A stretch of 64,000 bases of DNA from Pelomonas asaccharophilus_A (GTDB taxonomy: Bacteria; Pseudomonadota; Gammaproteobacteria; Burkholderiales; Burkholderiaceae_C), in contig NZ_JAVDXV010000007.1 of the NCBI RefSeq assembly GCF_031458115.1, positions 310,001 through 374,000 of the forward strand, read 5' to 3'. The position numbers and the translations under genes were made by a program. The notes under the pieces were generated by a model. The model saw nothing but the letters and a program-made list of their open reading frames with translations. It did not search any database and was not told the DNA's origin. Within the stretch, counting starts at the first letter, position 1, and every line of letters begins with the position of its first letter. Of the stretch, positions 43,605 through 51,245 are shown in pieces.

Positions 43605-44557
43605 TCTAGCAGAGCCTGGACCTCCGGCGGGGTCAACAGGCGGTCGGCGATCAGTTCGCCAGAAGTGATGTGGGCGCTGCCGAGGAAGGCACGCGCTTCG
43701 GGGCCGTAGACGCGCACGCGCTCGGCATCGGGTGCATCGACGCGCCGGCGCAGGCCGGACAGGAAGCGCACGGCTTCCTGCATGTCCAGGCGCAACTCGG
43801 GCGCATCGCACAGAAGTCGATCGGGGGACGTCAGCAGCGCGGCGCGGGCCTCGTCGGGCATGGCCTCGATCTGGGCCAGCGTCACGGCGCCATCCAGCGT
43901 CAGGCCGCCGGAACCAGTGCGGCGCAGCGCGGCCAACGATGCGCCCACACCCAGCTTCGTGCCGATGTCTTCGGCCAGCGTGCGGATGTAGGTGCCTTTG
44001 GTGCAACGGACATCGAGAGTCACGGTGCCAGCCTGCATCGCGACGATGTCGATGCTGTGAATCGTGACGCGACGGCTCTTGCGCTCGATCTCGATGCCCT
44101 GGCGCGCGTACTCGTACAGCGCCTTGCCTTCGTGTTTCAGCGCCGAGAACATCGGCGGCATCTGGTCGATCTCGCCGGTGAACGCGGCGCAGGTGGCAGC
44201 GATCTGCTCGGGGGCGATGTGGCCGGCATCAATGCGCTCCAGCACCTCGCCCTCGGCGTCGCCGGTGGTCGTGCGCACACCCAGCGCCAGCGTGGCCAGG
44301 TAGCGCTTGTCGGCGTCCAGGCTGACCTGGCTGAACTTCGTAGCCGCGCCGAAGCACAGCGGCAGCAGGCCGGTCGCCAGCGGGTCCAGCGTGCCGGTGT
44401 GACCGGCCTTCTCGGCGCGCAGCAGCCACTTCGCCTTCTGCAACGCGTCGTTGCTCGACAGGCCCAGCGGCTTGTCGAGCAACAACACGCCATGCAGCGG
44501 GCGGCGTTGCACGCGCACCCGGGCAGGCTTCGCAGCGATGACCGCAGCGTCAGTCAT
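43595..44557 (-). CDS. truB: tRNA pseudouridine-55 synthase TruB
   Basis: A 320-residue enzyme that makes pseudouridine 55 in the T-loop of tRNAs. The catalytic region is KAGHTGTLDPLATGLLPLCF, with Asp in GTLDPLA. KRYLATLALGVRTTTGDAEG and CTKGTYIRTLAEDIG are further family motifs. I chose the ATG at 44557, which overlaps the rbfA stop by eight bases; an upstream ATG at 44590 lies within rbfA. Confidence 0.97.
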   Translation of the reverse strand: MTDAAVIAAKPARVRVQRRPLHGVLLLDKPLGLSSNDALQKAKWLLRAEKAGHTGTLDPLATGLLPLCFGAATKFSQVSLDADKRYLATLALGVRTTTGDAEGEVLERIDAGHIAPEQIAATCAAFTGEIDQMPPMFSALKHEGKALYEYARQGIEIERKSRRVTIHSIDIVAMQAGTVTLDVRCTKGTYIRTLAEDIGTKLGVGASLAALRRTGSGGLTLDGAVTLAQIEAMPDEARAALLTSPDRLLCDAPELRLDMQEAVRFLSGLRRRVDAPDAERVRVYGPEARAFLGSAHITSGELIADRLLTPPEVQALLEKL

Positions 44558-44930
44558 TGGGTTCCTCATCCTCGGCCGCGCGCGTCGCATTGGCCTTGCT
44601 GATCAGCGCGCTCATCTCGGCCGCGCGCTCGGTGGTGCGGTCGAACTGGAAGTGCAGCGTTGGCACCGTGTGGATCTGCAGGCGCTTGAACAAGCCGTTG
44701 CGCAGGTAGCCGGCGGCCTCGTTCAACGCGTCCTGCGTTTCCTTCGCGTCGCCGATCAGCACCGAGAAGAACACCTTGGCATGGGCGTAGTCAGGCGTGA
44801 CCTCGACCGCGCTGATGGTGGCCATGCCGATGCGCGGGTCCTTCAGCTCACGGATGAGCTCGGCCAAATCGCGCTGGATCTGGTCGGCGACGCGGAAGCT
44901 GCGGTTGGGAATGGCGCGTTTGTGTCTCAT
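44550..44930 (-). CDS. rbfA: 30S ribosome-binding factor RbfA
   Basis: A 126-residue KH-fold protein needed for 16S rRNA maturation and cold adaptation. Visible family features are RVADQIQRDLAELIRELKDP at the N-terminus and VLIGDAKETQDALNEAAGYL-like helices, ending in the beta strand HTVPTLHFQFDRTTERAAEM. It follows infB after a terminator-like hairpin and overlaps truB by eight bases. Confidence 0.95.
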   Translation of the reverse strand: MRHKRAIPNRSFRVADQIQRDLAELIRELKDPRIGMATISAVEVTPDYAHAKVFFSVLIGDAKETQDALNEAAGYLRNGLFKRLQIHTVPTLHFQFDRTTERAAEMSALISKANATRAAEDEEPND

Positions 44931-44952
44931 GGTGCGATCTCCTGAAAGAACA

Positions 44953-44976
44953 AACCCCGCCCCGAGGGGCGGGGTT
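44953..44976 (-). terminator. intrinsic terminator/attenuator between infB and rbfA
   Basis: AACCCCGCCCC pairs with GGGGCGGGGTT around a two-base centre, an 11-bp stem. Read on the minus strand it is followed by TTTGTTCTTT, a good T-rich run. It lies 19 bases after the infB stop, inside the otherwise continuous rimP-nusA-infB-rbfA-truB unit, so it probably reduces rather than abolishes downstream expression. Confidence 0.75.
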
Positions 44977-44994
44977 CACCCTCAGAGCGAAGCG

Positions 44995-47994
44995 TTACAG
45001 CGTGCGGGCGACTTCCTTGATTTCGAAGAACTCCAGCTGATCGCCTTCCTTGATGTCGTTGTAGTTCTTGAGCTTGATACCGCACTCGAAGCCTTCCTTG
45101 ACTTCGCGCACGTCGTCCTTCTCGCGCCGCACCGACTCGACTTCGCCCGTGTAGACCACGGTGTTGTCGCGCAGCAGGCGGAACTTGGCGCCCCGGCGGA
45201 CCAGGCCGCTGGTGACCATCGAACCGGCCACCGTGCCGATCTTGGACGCGACGAACACGACGCGGATCTCGGCCGTGCCGAGAGCTTCCTCGCGCTGCTC
45301 GGGCGCCAGCATGCCGGACATTGCACTGGTCACATCATCCACGGCGTCGTAGATGATGCTGTAGTAGCGCAGGTCCACGCCGTTGCCCTCGGACAGCTTG
45401 CGCGCACCGGCATCGGCCCGCACGTTGAAGCCGATGATGACGGCCTTGGACGCGATGGCCAGGTTGACGTCGGACTCGCTGATGCCGCCGACCGCCGCGT
45501 GGACGATCTGCACCTTGACCTCGGCGTTGCTGAGCTTGAGCAGCGAAGCGGCCAGCGCTTCCTGCGAGCCCTGCACGTCGGCCTTGATGATGAGCGGCAG
45601 CACCTGCGCCTGGCCTTCGCCCATGTTGTCGAACATGTTCTCCAGCTTGGCGGCCTGTTGCTTGGCCAGCTTGACGTCGCGGTACTTGCCCTGACGGAAG
45701 GTCGCGACCTCGCGGGCACGGCGCTCGTCGCCCAGCACCATGAACTCGTCGCCGGCTTGCGGCACTTCGGTCAGGCCCTGGATCTCGACCGGGATGGACG
45801 GGCCGGCCTCGGTGGCGGGCTTGCCGTCCTCGTCCAGCATGGCGCGCACGCGGCCATAGGTGGAACCAGCCAGCACGACGTCGCCGCGCTTGAGCGTGCC
45901 GCTCTGCACCAGCACCGTCGCGACCGGGCCGCGGCCCTTGTCCAGCTTGGCTTCGATGACCAGGCCCTTGGCCATGGATTCCACCGGCGCCTTCAGCTCC
46001 AGCACTTCGGCCTGCAGCAGCACTTGCTCCAGCAGGTCGTCGATGCCCTGGCCGGTCTTGGACGACACACCGATGAACGGCGAATCACCGCCGAATTCTT
46101 CCGGCACGACCTGTTCGGCCACCAATTCGCTCTTCACGCGCTCGGCGTTGGCGTCCGGCTTGTCGATCTTGGTCATCGCGACCACGATGGGCACGCCGGC
46201 GGCCTTCGCGTGGTGGATGGCTTCCTTGGTCTGCGGCATGACACCGTCATCGGCCGCACAGACCAGGATGACGATGTCCGTCGCCTTGGCACCGCGAGCC
46301 CGCATCGCCGTGAAGGCCGCGTGACCCGGGGTGTCCAGGAAGGTGATCATGCCGCGCGGCGTTTCCACGTGGTACGCGCCGATGTGCTGCGTGATGCCGC
46401 CAGCTTCGCCCGCTGCAACACGGCTGCGGCGGATGTAGTCCAGCAGCGAGGTCTTGCCGTGGTCCACGTGGCCCATGACGGTGACGACCGGCGCGCGGGG
46501 CAGCGACTCGTGCTGCTGCTCGGCGCTGGCGCCCTCTTCTTCCAGGAAGGCATCCGGGTCGTCCAGCTTGGCGGCCATGGCCTTGTGGCCCATTTCCTCG
46601 ACGAGGATCATGGCCGTTTCCTGGTCCAGCTGCTGGTTGATGGTGACCATCTGGCCCAGCTTCATCAGCTGCTTGATGACCTCGGCAGCCTTCACGGACA
46701 TCTTGTGGGCCAGGTCGGCGACCGAGATGGTCTCCGGCACATGGACCTCGATGATCTGCTGCTCGGCCGGCGGCGTGAAGTTGGAGCCACCGTCCTCGCG
46801 ACCACCACGGCCACCGCGGCCACCGCGCGCCGGAGCACGCCAGTTGCCACCGCCGCCCGGGCGGCCTGCGCCGGCGGGGCCGGAGCCGATGGTCTTGAGA
46901 CCGCGCTTCTTGGCGGCGTCGTCGGCCCAGCTGGACGACAGCTTCTCGGACTTGACCGACTTCTTGTCGCCCGGCTTGCCGGCGCCTGCACCGGGGGCAG
47001 CCGTGGCCGGCGCCGGAGCGCCCGCCTTCTTGTGGATGGTGCCCTTGATGCCCGCGCCTTCGGCCGGCTTGGGCTCTTCCTTCTTGGGCGCGACCAAGAC
47101 CTTCTTGGGCGCGTTCATCATCGCGCGGATCTTGGCGGCCTCTTCCTCGGCGGCCTTGCGGCGGCGAGCCAGGTCGTCCTGCTTCTGCTTTTCTTCGGCA
47201 GCGGCATCGACGGCCTTGACCACGCGCAGCGCGGGCTTGGCAGCCTCGACGGGCGCGGGAGCCGAAGGCGGCGGCGCGACGACTTCGGCCGGGGCCGGCG
47301 GCGGCGGTGCCACGACCTCGGGCGCCTCGGGGGCCGGCGCAGCCTTGGCAGCGCGCTTGGAGGCGGCGGCCTTGTTCAGTGCGGCGGCTTCGGCGGCGGC
47401 GGCTGCGGCGCTGCGGGCGCGGGCCTCGGCCTGCTCGTCGACCTTGGGCTCGGCCTTGGCAGCAGCCGCGGCGGCGGCAGCTTCGGCAGCGGCCTTGGCG
47501 GCGGCTTCGGCAGCGGCGGCTTCGGCGGCAGCCTTGGCGGCGGCGGCTTCACGCGCAACGCGCTCGGCCTCCTCGCGGGCCTTGACCTTGGCAGCCAGCT
47601 CTTCTTCCTGCTGGCGCAGTGCCTCGGCCTGGGCCTGGGCCTCTTCCTCGCGGCGACGCAGTTCGGCGTCGTCCGGACCGGCCGCGGCTTCCTCGTCACG
47701 CTTGACGAAGGTGCGGGTCTTCTTGACCTGGACCTGGATCGTGCGGGCCTTGCCGGAGGCATCGGCCTGCTTGATCTCGGTGGTCGACTTCTTGACGAGC
47801 GTGATCTTCTTGCGCTCGGTGCCTGCGGTGCCATGCGACGAGCGCAAGTGGTCGAGCAGGCGTTCCTTGTCGGACTCGCTCAGCGAGTCGTCGACGGAAG
47901 ACTTCTTGACGCCCGCGGCATGCAGCTGCTCCAGCAGCGTGCCCGCCGGCTTGCTGAGCTCGGCGGCAAATTGGGCGACGGTAGTCACGGCCAT
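44995..47994 (-). CDS. infB: translation initiation factor IF-2
   Basis: A 999-residue IF-2. An N-terminal IF2_N motif (VAQFAAELSKPAGTLLEQL) is followed by a long Ala/Lys/Glu-rich, likely coiled-coil region (about residues 90-250), a Gly/Arg-rich linker, a second IF2_N, and the GTPase core: VTVMGHVDHGKTSLLDYI, DTPGHAAFTAMRARG, and AMTKIDKPDA. Domains II-IV complete the C-terminus. It brings initiator tRNA to the 30S subunit. The Ala-rich stretch makes it longer than the E. coli protein. Confidence 0.97.
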   Translation of the reverse strand: MAVTTVAQFAAELSKPAGTLLEQLHAAGVKKSSVDDSLSESDKERLLDHLRSSHGTAGTERKKITLVKKSTTEIKQADASGKARTIQVQVKKTRTFVKRDEEAAAGPDDAELRRREEEAQAQAEALRQQEEELAAKVKAREEAERVAREAAAAKAAAEAAAAEAAAKAAAEAAAAAAAAKAEPKVDEQAEARARSAAAAAAEAAALNKAAASKRAAKAAPAPEAPEVVAPPPPAPAEVVAPPPSAPAPVEAAKPALRVVKAVDAAAEEKQKQDDLARRRKAAEEEAAKIRAMMNAPKKVLVAPKKEEPKPAEGAGIKGTIHKKAGAPAPATAAPGAGAGKPGDKKSVKSEKLSSSWADDAAKKRGLKTIGSGPAGAGRPGGGGNWRAPARGGRGGRGGREDGGSNFTPPAEQQIIEVHVPETISVADLAHKMSVKAAEVIKQLMKLGQMVTINQQLDQETAMILVEEMGHKAMAAKLDDPDAFLEEEGASAEQQHESLPRAPVVTVMGHVDHGKTSLLDYIRRSRVAAGEAGGITQHIGAYHVETPRGMITFLDTPGHAAFTAMRARGAKATDIVILVCAADDGVMPQTKEAIHHAKAAGVPIVVAMTKIDKPDANAERVKSELVAEQVVPEEFGGDSPFIGVSSKTGQGIDDLLEQVLLQAEVLELKAPVESMAKGLVIEAKLDKGRGPVATVLVQSGTLKRGDVVLAGSTYGRVRAMLDEDGKPATEAGPSIPVEIQGLTEVPQAGDEFMVLGDERRAREVATFRQGKYRDVKLAKQQAAKLENMFDNMGEGQAQVLPLIIKADVQGSQEALAASLLKLSNAEVKVQIVHAAVGGISESDVNLAIASKAVIIGFNVRADAGARKLSEGNGVDLRYYSIIYDAVDDVTSAMSGMLAPEQREEALGTAEIRVVFVASKIGTVAGSMVTSGLVRRGAKFRLLRDNTVVYTGEVESVRREKDDVREVKEGFECGIKLKNYNDIKEGDQLEFFEIKEVARTL

Positions 47995-48044
47995 GTGGGG
48001 ATCCTTCAGATTGCTTTCGGTGCGGCGCGGCGTTTCGGTGTTGA

Positions 48045-49523
48045 TCAGGCGTTGAACCAGTGTTCACGGGCCTTCATGATCAGCGCGCGCGCAGCCGCCT
48101 CGTCCATGCCGGACAGGTCGACCAATTCGTCCACGGCCAGGTCGGCCAGGTCGTCGCGGGTGTTGATGTCGCCGGCTGCCAGCTTGGCCAGCAGCTCGGG
48201 CGTGACGCCTTCCAGGTCACGCAGGTCTTGCGAGACCTCCTCGACCTTCTCTTCCTTGGCGATTTCCATCGTCAGCAGCGCGTCCTTGGCACGGGTGCGC
48301 AGCTCGGTGACGGTGTCTTCGTCGAAGGCCTCGATCTCCAGCATTTCCTGCATCGGAACGTAGGCCACTTCTTCCAGGCTGGTGAAGCCTTCGGCGATCA
48401 GGATGTCGGCCACTTCGGCGTCGACGTCGAGCTTCTCGACGAACAGCGCGCGGATGCTCTCGGTCTCCAGCTCCTGCTTGGCAGCGGATTCCTCGGCGGA
48501 CATGATGTTGATGCGCCAGCCGGTCAGCTCCGAAGCCAGGCGCACGTTCTGACCGCCACGGCCGATGGCGATGGCGAGGTTTTCCTCGTCAACCACCACG
48601 TCCATGGCGTGGCGCTCTTCATCCACGACGATGGATTGCACGTTGGCCGGGGCCAGTGCGCCGATGACGAACTGCGCCGGGTCTTCGCTCCACAGCACGA
48701 TGTCCACGCGCTCGCCAGCCAGTTCGGTCGTCACGCCGTTGACGCGCGAACCGCGCACGCCGACGCAGGTGCCGATGGGGTCGACACGGCGGTCATGGCT
48801 GATGACGGCGATCTTGGCGCGCGAACCGCTGTCGCGGGCGCAGCTCTTGATCTCCAGCAGGCCTTGCTCGATCTCGGGCACTTCCTGCGCGAAGAGCTCT
48901 TTCATGAACTCAGGCGACGAGCGCGACAGCATGATCTGCGGGCCACGCTGGGTCGGGTCAACGCCCAGGATGACGGCACGCACGCGGTCGCCGGTGCGCA
49001 GGTTCTCTTTCGAGATCATCTCGCTGCGCTTCAGGCGGCCTTCGACGCGGCCGGATTCGACAATGATGTCGCCCTTGTCCAGGCGCTTGACGGTGCCGAC
49101 GAAGATCTTCTCGCCGCGCGACATGAAGTCGTTCAGCAGCTGCTCGCGCTCGGCGTCACGGATCTTCTGCAGGATGACCTGCTTGGCGGCCTGCGCGCCG
49201 ATCCGGCCGATGGGCACGGACTCGACGGGCTCCTCGATGTGGTCGTCCACCTCGATGTCGGCGATCTGTTCCTGCGCTTCGAACAACAGGATCTCGGCGT
49301 CAGCGTTCTGCAGGCCGGCTTCGTTCGGCACGACATGCCAGCGGCGGAAGGTCTCGTACTCGCCGGAGTCGCGGTCCACGGCCACGCGAATGTCGGCCTC
49401 ACCGCCGTAAATCTTCTTGGTGGCCGAGGCCAGCGCGGCTTCTACCGCACCGAACACGACATCGCGCTCTACGCTCTTCTCGCGCGAGATCGCATCCACC
49501 AGCATCAACATTTCGCGGTTCAT
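48045..49523 (-). CDS. nusA: transcription termination/antitermination factor NusA
   Basis: A 492-residue RNA polymerase-binding factor. The N-terminal domain starts MNREMLMLVDAISREKSVER. An S1 domain follows (GEKIFVGTVKRLDKGDIIVE), then tandem KH domains with the family motif GACVG-like GTCVGVRGSRVNGVTTEL, and acidic C-terminal repeats rich in Glu and Leu. It overlaps rimP by four bases and lies 50 bases before infB. Confidence 0.97.
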   Translation of the reverse strand: MNREMLMLVDAISREKSVERDVVFGAVEAALASATKKIYGGEADIRVAVDRDSGEYETFRRWHVVPNEAGLQNADAEILLFEAQEQIADIEVDDHIEEPVESVPIGRIGAQAAKQVILQKIRDAEREQLLNDFMSRGEKIFVGTVKRLDKGDIIVESGRVEGRLKRSEMISKENLRTGDRVRAVILGVDPTQRGPQIMLSRSSPEFMKELFAQEVPEIEQGLLEIKSCARDSGSRAKIAVISHDRRVDPIGTCVGVRGSRVNGVTTELAGERVDIVLWSEDPAQFVIGALAPANVQSIVVDEERHAMDVVVDEENLAIAIGRGGQNVRLASELTGWRINIMSAEESAAKQELETESIRALFVEKLDVDAEVADILIAEGFTSLEEVAYVPMQEMLEIEAFDEDTVTELRTRAKDALLTMEIAKEEKVEEVSQDLRDLEGVTPELLAKLAAGDINTRDDLADLAVDELVDLSGMDEAAARALIMKAREHWFNA

Positions 49524-50140
49524 TGCTTGAGACCTCCGTCAACCTTGTCTTGGCCGGGCGCCGCCTCACTGGGCTCGCCCGCTTGTTTCTTTGCTGCCTT
49601 CTTGGGCTTGATGACGCCACGCTGGCCCGGCTTGCGATCGGGAGCCGGCTCGCCGCCGCGCCCCTTGAAGCTGATGACCGGCACCAGCTTTGCGTCACGA
49701 ACTTCATCCAGCGTGAAGTCCAGCGCCTGCTCGGCGGCGCCGTCGTCGAACACCAGACGCCAGGCCTGGTCGTTCGTCGCGCCCGGCTGGGCGCTGACGA
49801 TGCCGCGGTATTTCTTGCGTCCCTGGAAAGGCAGCTTCAATGTGATGTCGATTTCCTGGCCGGCAAAACGCGCGTAATGCGCCGCATTGCGCAGCGGCCG
49901 ATCCAGCCCCGGCGAAGAAACTTCCAGCCGGGCGTAGTCGAACGCCTCAACCTCCAGCACATACTGCAGCTGGCGGGTCACCTTCTCGCAATCGTCCACC
50001 GTGATCAACTCGCCGGCGGCCGCTTGGGGCGCCAGCTTGTCGATGGTGACGCGCAGCAATCCGCCGGCACTGCGTTCGCAGTCCACGAGTTCGTAACCGA
50101 GGCCGGTCACGGTCGTTTCAACAGCGGTTTGCCAACTCAT
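49520..50140 (-). CDS. rimP: ribosome maturation factor RimP
   Basis: A 206-residue protein that assists 30S assembly. It starts MSWQTAVETTVTGLGYELVD and contains YVLEVEAFDYARLEVSSPGL and DRPLRNAAHYARFAGQEIDI, the core RimP motifs. A Lys/Pro-rich C-terminal tail of ~40 residues exceeds the common length and may contact rRNA. I chose the ATG at 50140; upstream in-frame starts add an improbable Phe-rich segment. It is first in the nusA-infB unit. Confidence 0.93.
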   Translation of the reverse strand: MSWQTAVETTVTGLGYELVDCERSAGGLLRVTIDKLAPQAAAGELITVDDCEKVTRQLQYVLEVEAFDYARLEVSSPGLDRPLRNAAHYARFAGQEIDITLKLPFQGRKKYRGIVSAQPGATNDQAWRLVFDDGAAEQALDFTLDEVRDAKLVPVISFKGRGGEPAPDRKPGQRGVIKPKKAAKKQAGEPSEAAPGQDKVDGGLKQ

Positions 50141-50259
50141 GCGGGGTATGCGTTCCGGGTCCGAGAAAAATCGAAAAAGCAAAAAAAATGGGCTGGATGA
50201 ATCCGCCCACTCGTTCACCAGAATCCTGCGCCGGGGGATATCGTCCGGGGCTCGTTGAA

Positions 50260-50289
50260 AAGCCGCTTTGTCAAATGCCCAAGCGGCTT
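50260..50289 (-). promoter_or_regulatory. hairpin in the leader of the rimP-nusA-infB unit
   Basis: AAGCCGCTT and its exact complement flank a 12-base loop. On the minus strand TTTTC follows, so it could act as an attenuator about 120 bases ahead of rimP. NusA-dependent autoregulation of this operon is known in other bacteria, but no such link is visible here. Confidence 0.35.
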
Positions 50290-50399
50290 GTCATTTCTAG
50301 TGAAGCTCGGATTGTACTGTGCAAGTCCCGTGCCGGCAAGCCGCCCACCTCGCCGCATGCCAGAATCGCAGGCTGTTTGAGACCTCACAGGAGACAAGA

Positions 50400-51179
50400 A
50401 TGGGCTTTCTCGCCGGGAAGCGGCTGCTGATCACGGGCGTGCTGTCCAACCGCTCCATCGCCTATGGCATCGCCCGCGCCTGCCACCGCGAAGGCGCCGA
50501 ACTGGCGTTCAGCTATCAGGGCGAGCGCTTCAAGGACCGCATCAGCGAGTTCGCGGCCGAATTCGATTCCAAGCTGATCTACGACTGCGACGTCACCAGC
50601 GACGAGCAGATGGAGGCCGTGTTCAACCAGTTGGGCGAGGTCTGGCCGGAGTTTGACGGCTTCGTGCACTCCATCGGTTTTGCGCCGCGCGAGGCGATTG
50701 CCGGCGATTTCCTCGAGGGCATGACGCGCGAGAACTTCCGCATCGCCCACGACATCTCGGCCTACAGCTTCCCGGCCATGGCCAAACTGGCCGCGCCGCG
50801 ACTGCGCGAAGGTTCTGCGCTGTTGACGCTGAGCTACCTTGGCGCGCTGCGTATCGTGCCCAACTACAACACCATGGGGCTGGCCAAGGCCAGCCTGGAG
50901 GCCAGCGTGCGCTATCTGGCGCAGGCCATGGGCCCCAAGGGCGTGCGCGTCAACGGCATCTCGGCCGGCCCGATCAAGACACTGGCCGCCTCGGGCATCA
51001 AGGACTTCGGCAAGCTGCTGGGCCAGTTTGCGGCTCAGGCCCCCATCCGCCGCAACGTGACCATCGACGACGTGGGCAACACGGCAGCGTTCCTGCTGTC
51101 GGACCTGGCCGCCGGCATCAGCGCCGAGATCACCTACGTGGATGGCGGCTTCAGCCAGACCGCGATGGCAATGGAGTAA
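50400..51179 (+). CDS. fabI: enoyl-[acyl-carrier-protein] reductase (NADH) FabI
   Basis: A 259-residue short-chain dehydrogenase-like enzyme that makes the last reduction step of fatty acid elongation. It begins MGFLAGKRLLITGVLSNRSI, has the FabI catalytic Tyr-x6-Lys in YNTMGLAK, and DVGNTAAFLLSDLAAGISAE near the end. The ribosome binding site AGGAG lies eight bases before the ATG; an earlier in-frame start at 50319 is rejected. It is transcribed away from rimP. Confidence 0.97.
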   Translation: MGFLAGKRLLITGVLSNRSIAYGIARACHREGAELAFSYQGERFKDRISEFAAEFDSKLIYDCDVTSDEQMEAVFNQLGEVWPEFDGFVHSIGFAPREAIAGDFLEGMTRENFRIAHDISAYSFPAMAKLAAPRLREGSALLTLSYLGALRIVPNYNTMGLAKASLEASVRYLAQAMGPKGVRVNGISAGPIKTLAASGIKDFGKLLGQFAAQAPIRRNVTIDDVGNTAAFLLSDLAAGISAEITYVDGGFSQTAMAME

Positions 51180-51217
51180 GAAGCTTCAGGCAGACACAAA
51201 GTCTGCCCGATGTTTAC

Positions 51218-51240
51218 AGGGTCCGTGAGGGCCCTTTTTC
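51218..51240 (+). terminator. intrinsic terminator after fabI
   Basis: AGGGTCC pairs with GGGCCCT (one G-U) around a GTGA loop and is followed by TTTTTC. A second perfect hairpin, GGCAGAC/GTCTGCC at 51189-51207, precedes it. Both lie between the convergent fabI and decarboxylase genes. Confidence 0.75.
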
Positions 51241-51245
51241 ATGCC

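Noticed and set aside
44797..48363. 1188-residue open frame on the plus strand
   Set aside because: It is antisense to infB and parts of rbfA and nusA. Its His/Leu/Gly-rich composition is the mirror of GC-rich coding DNA, and infB is unmistakable.
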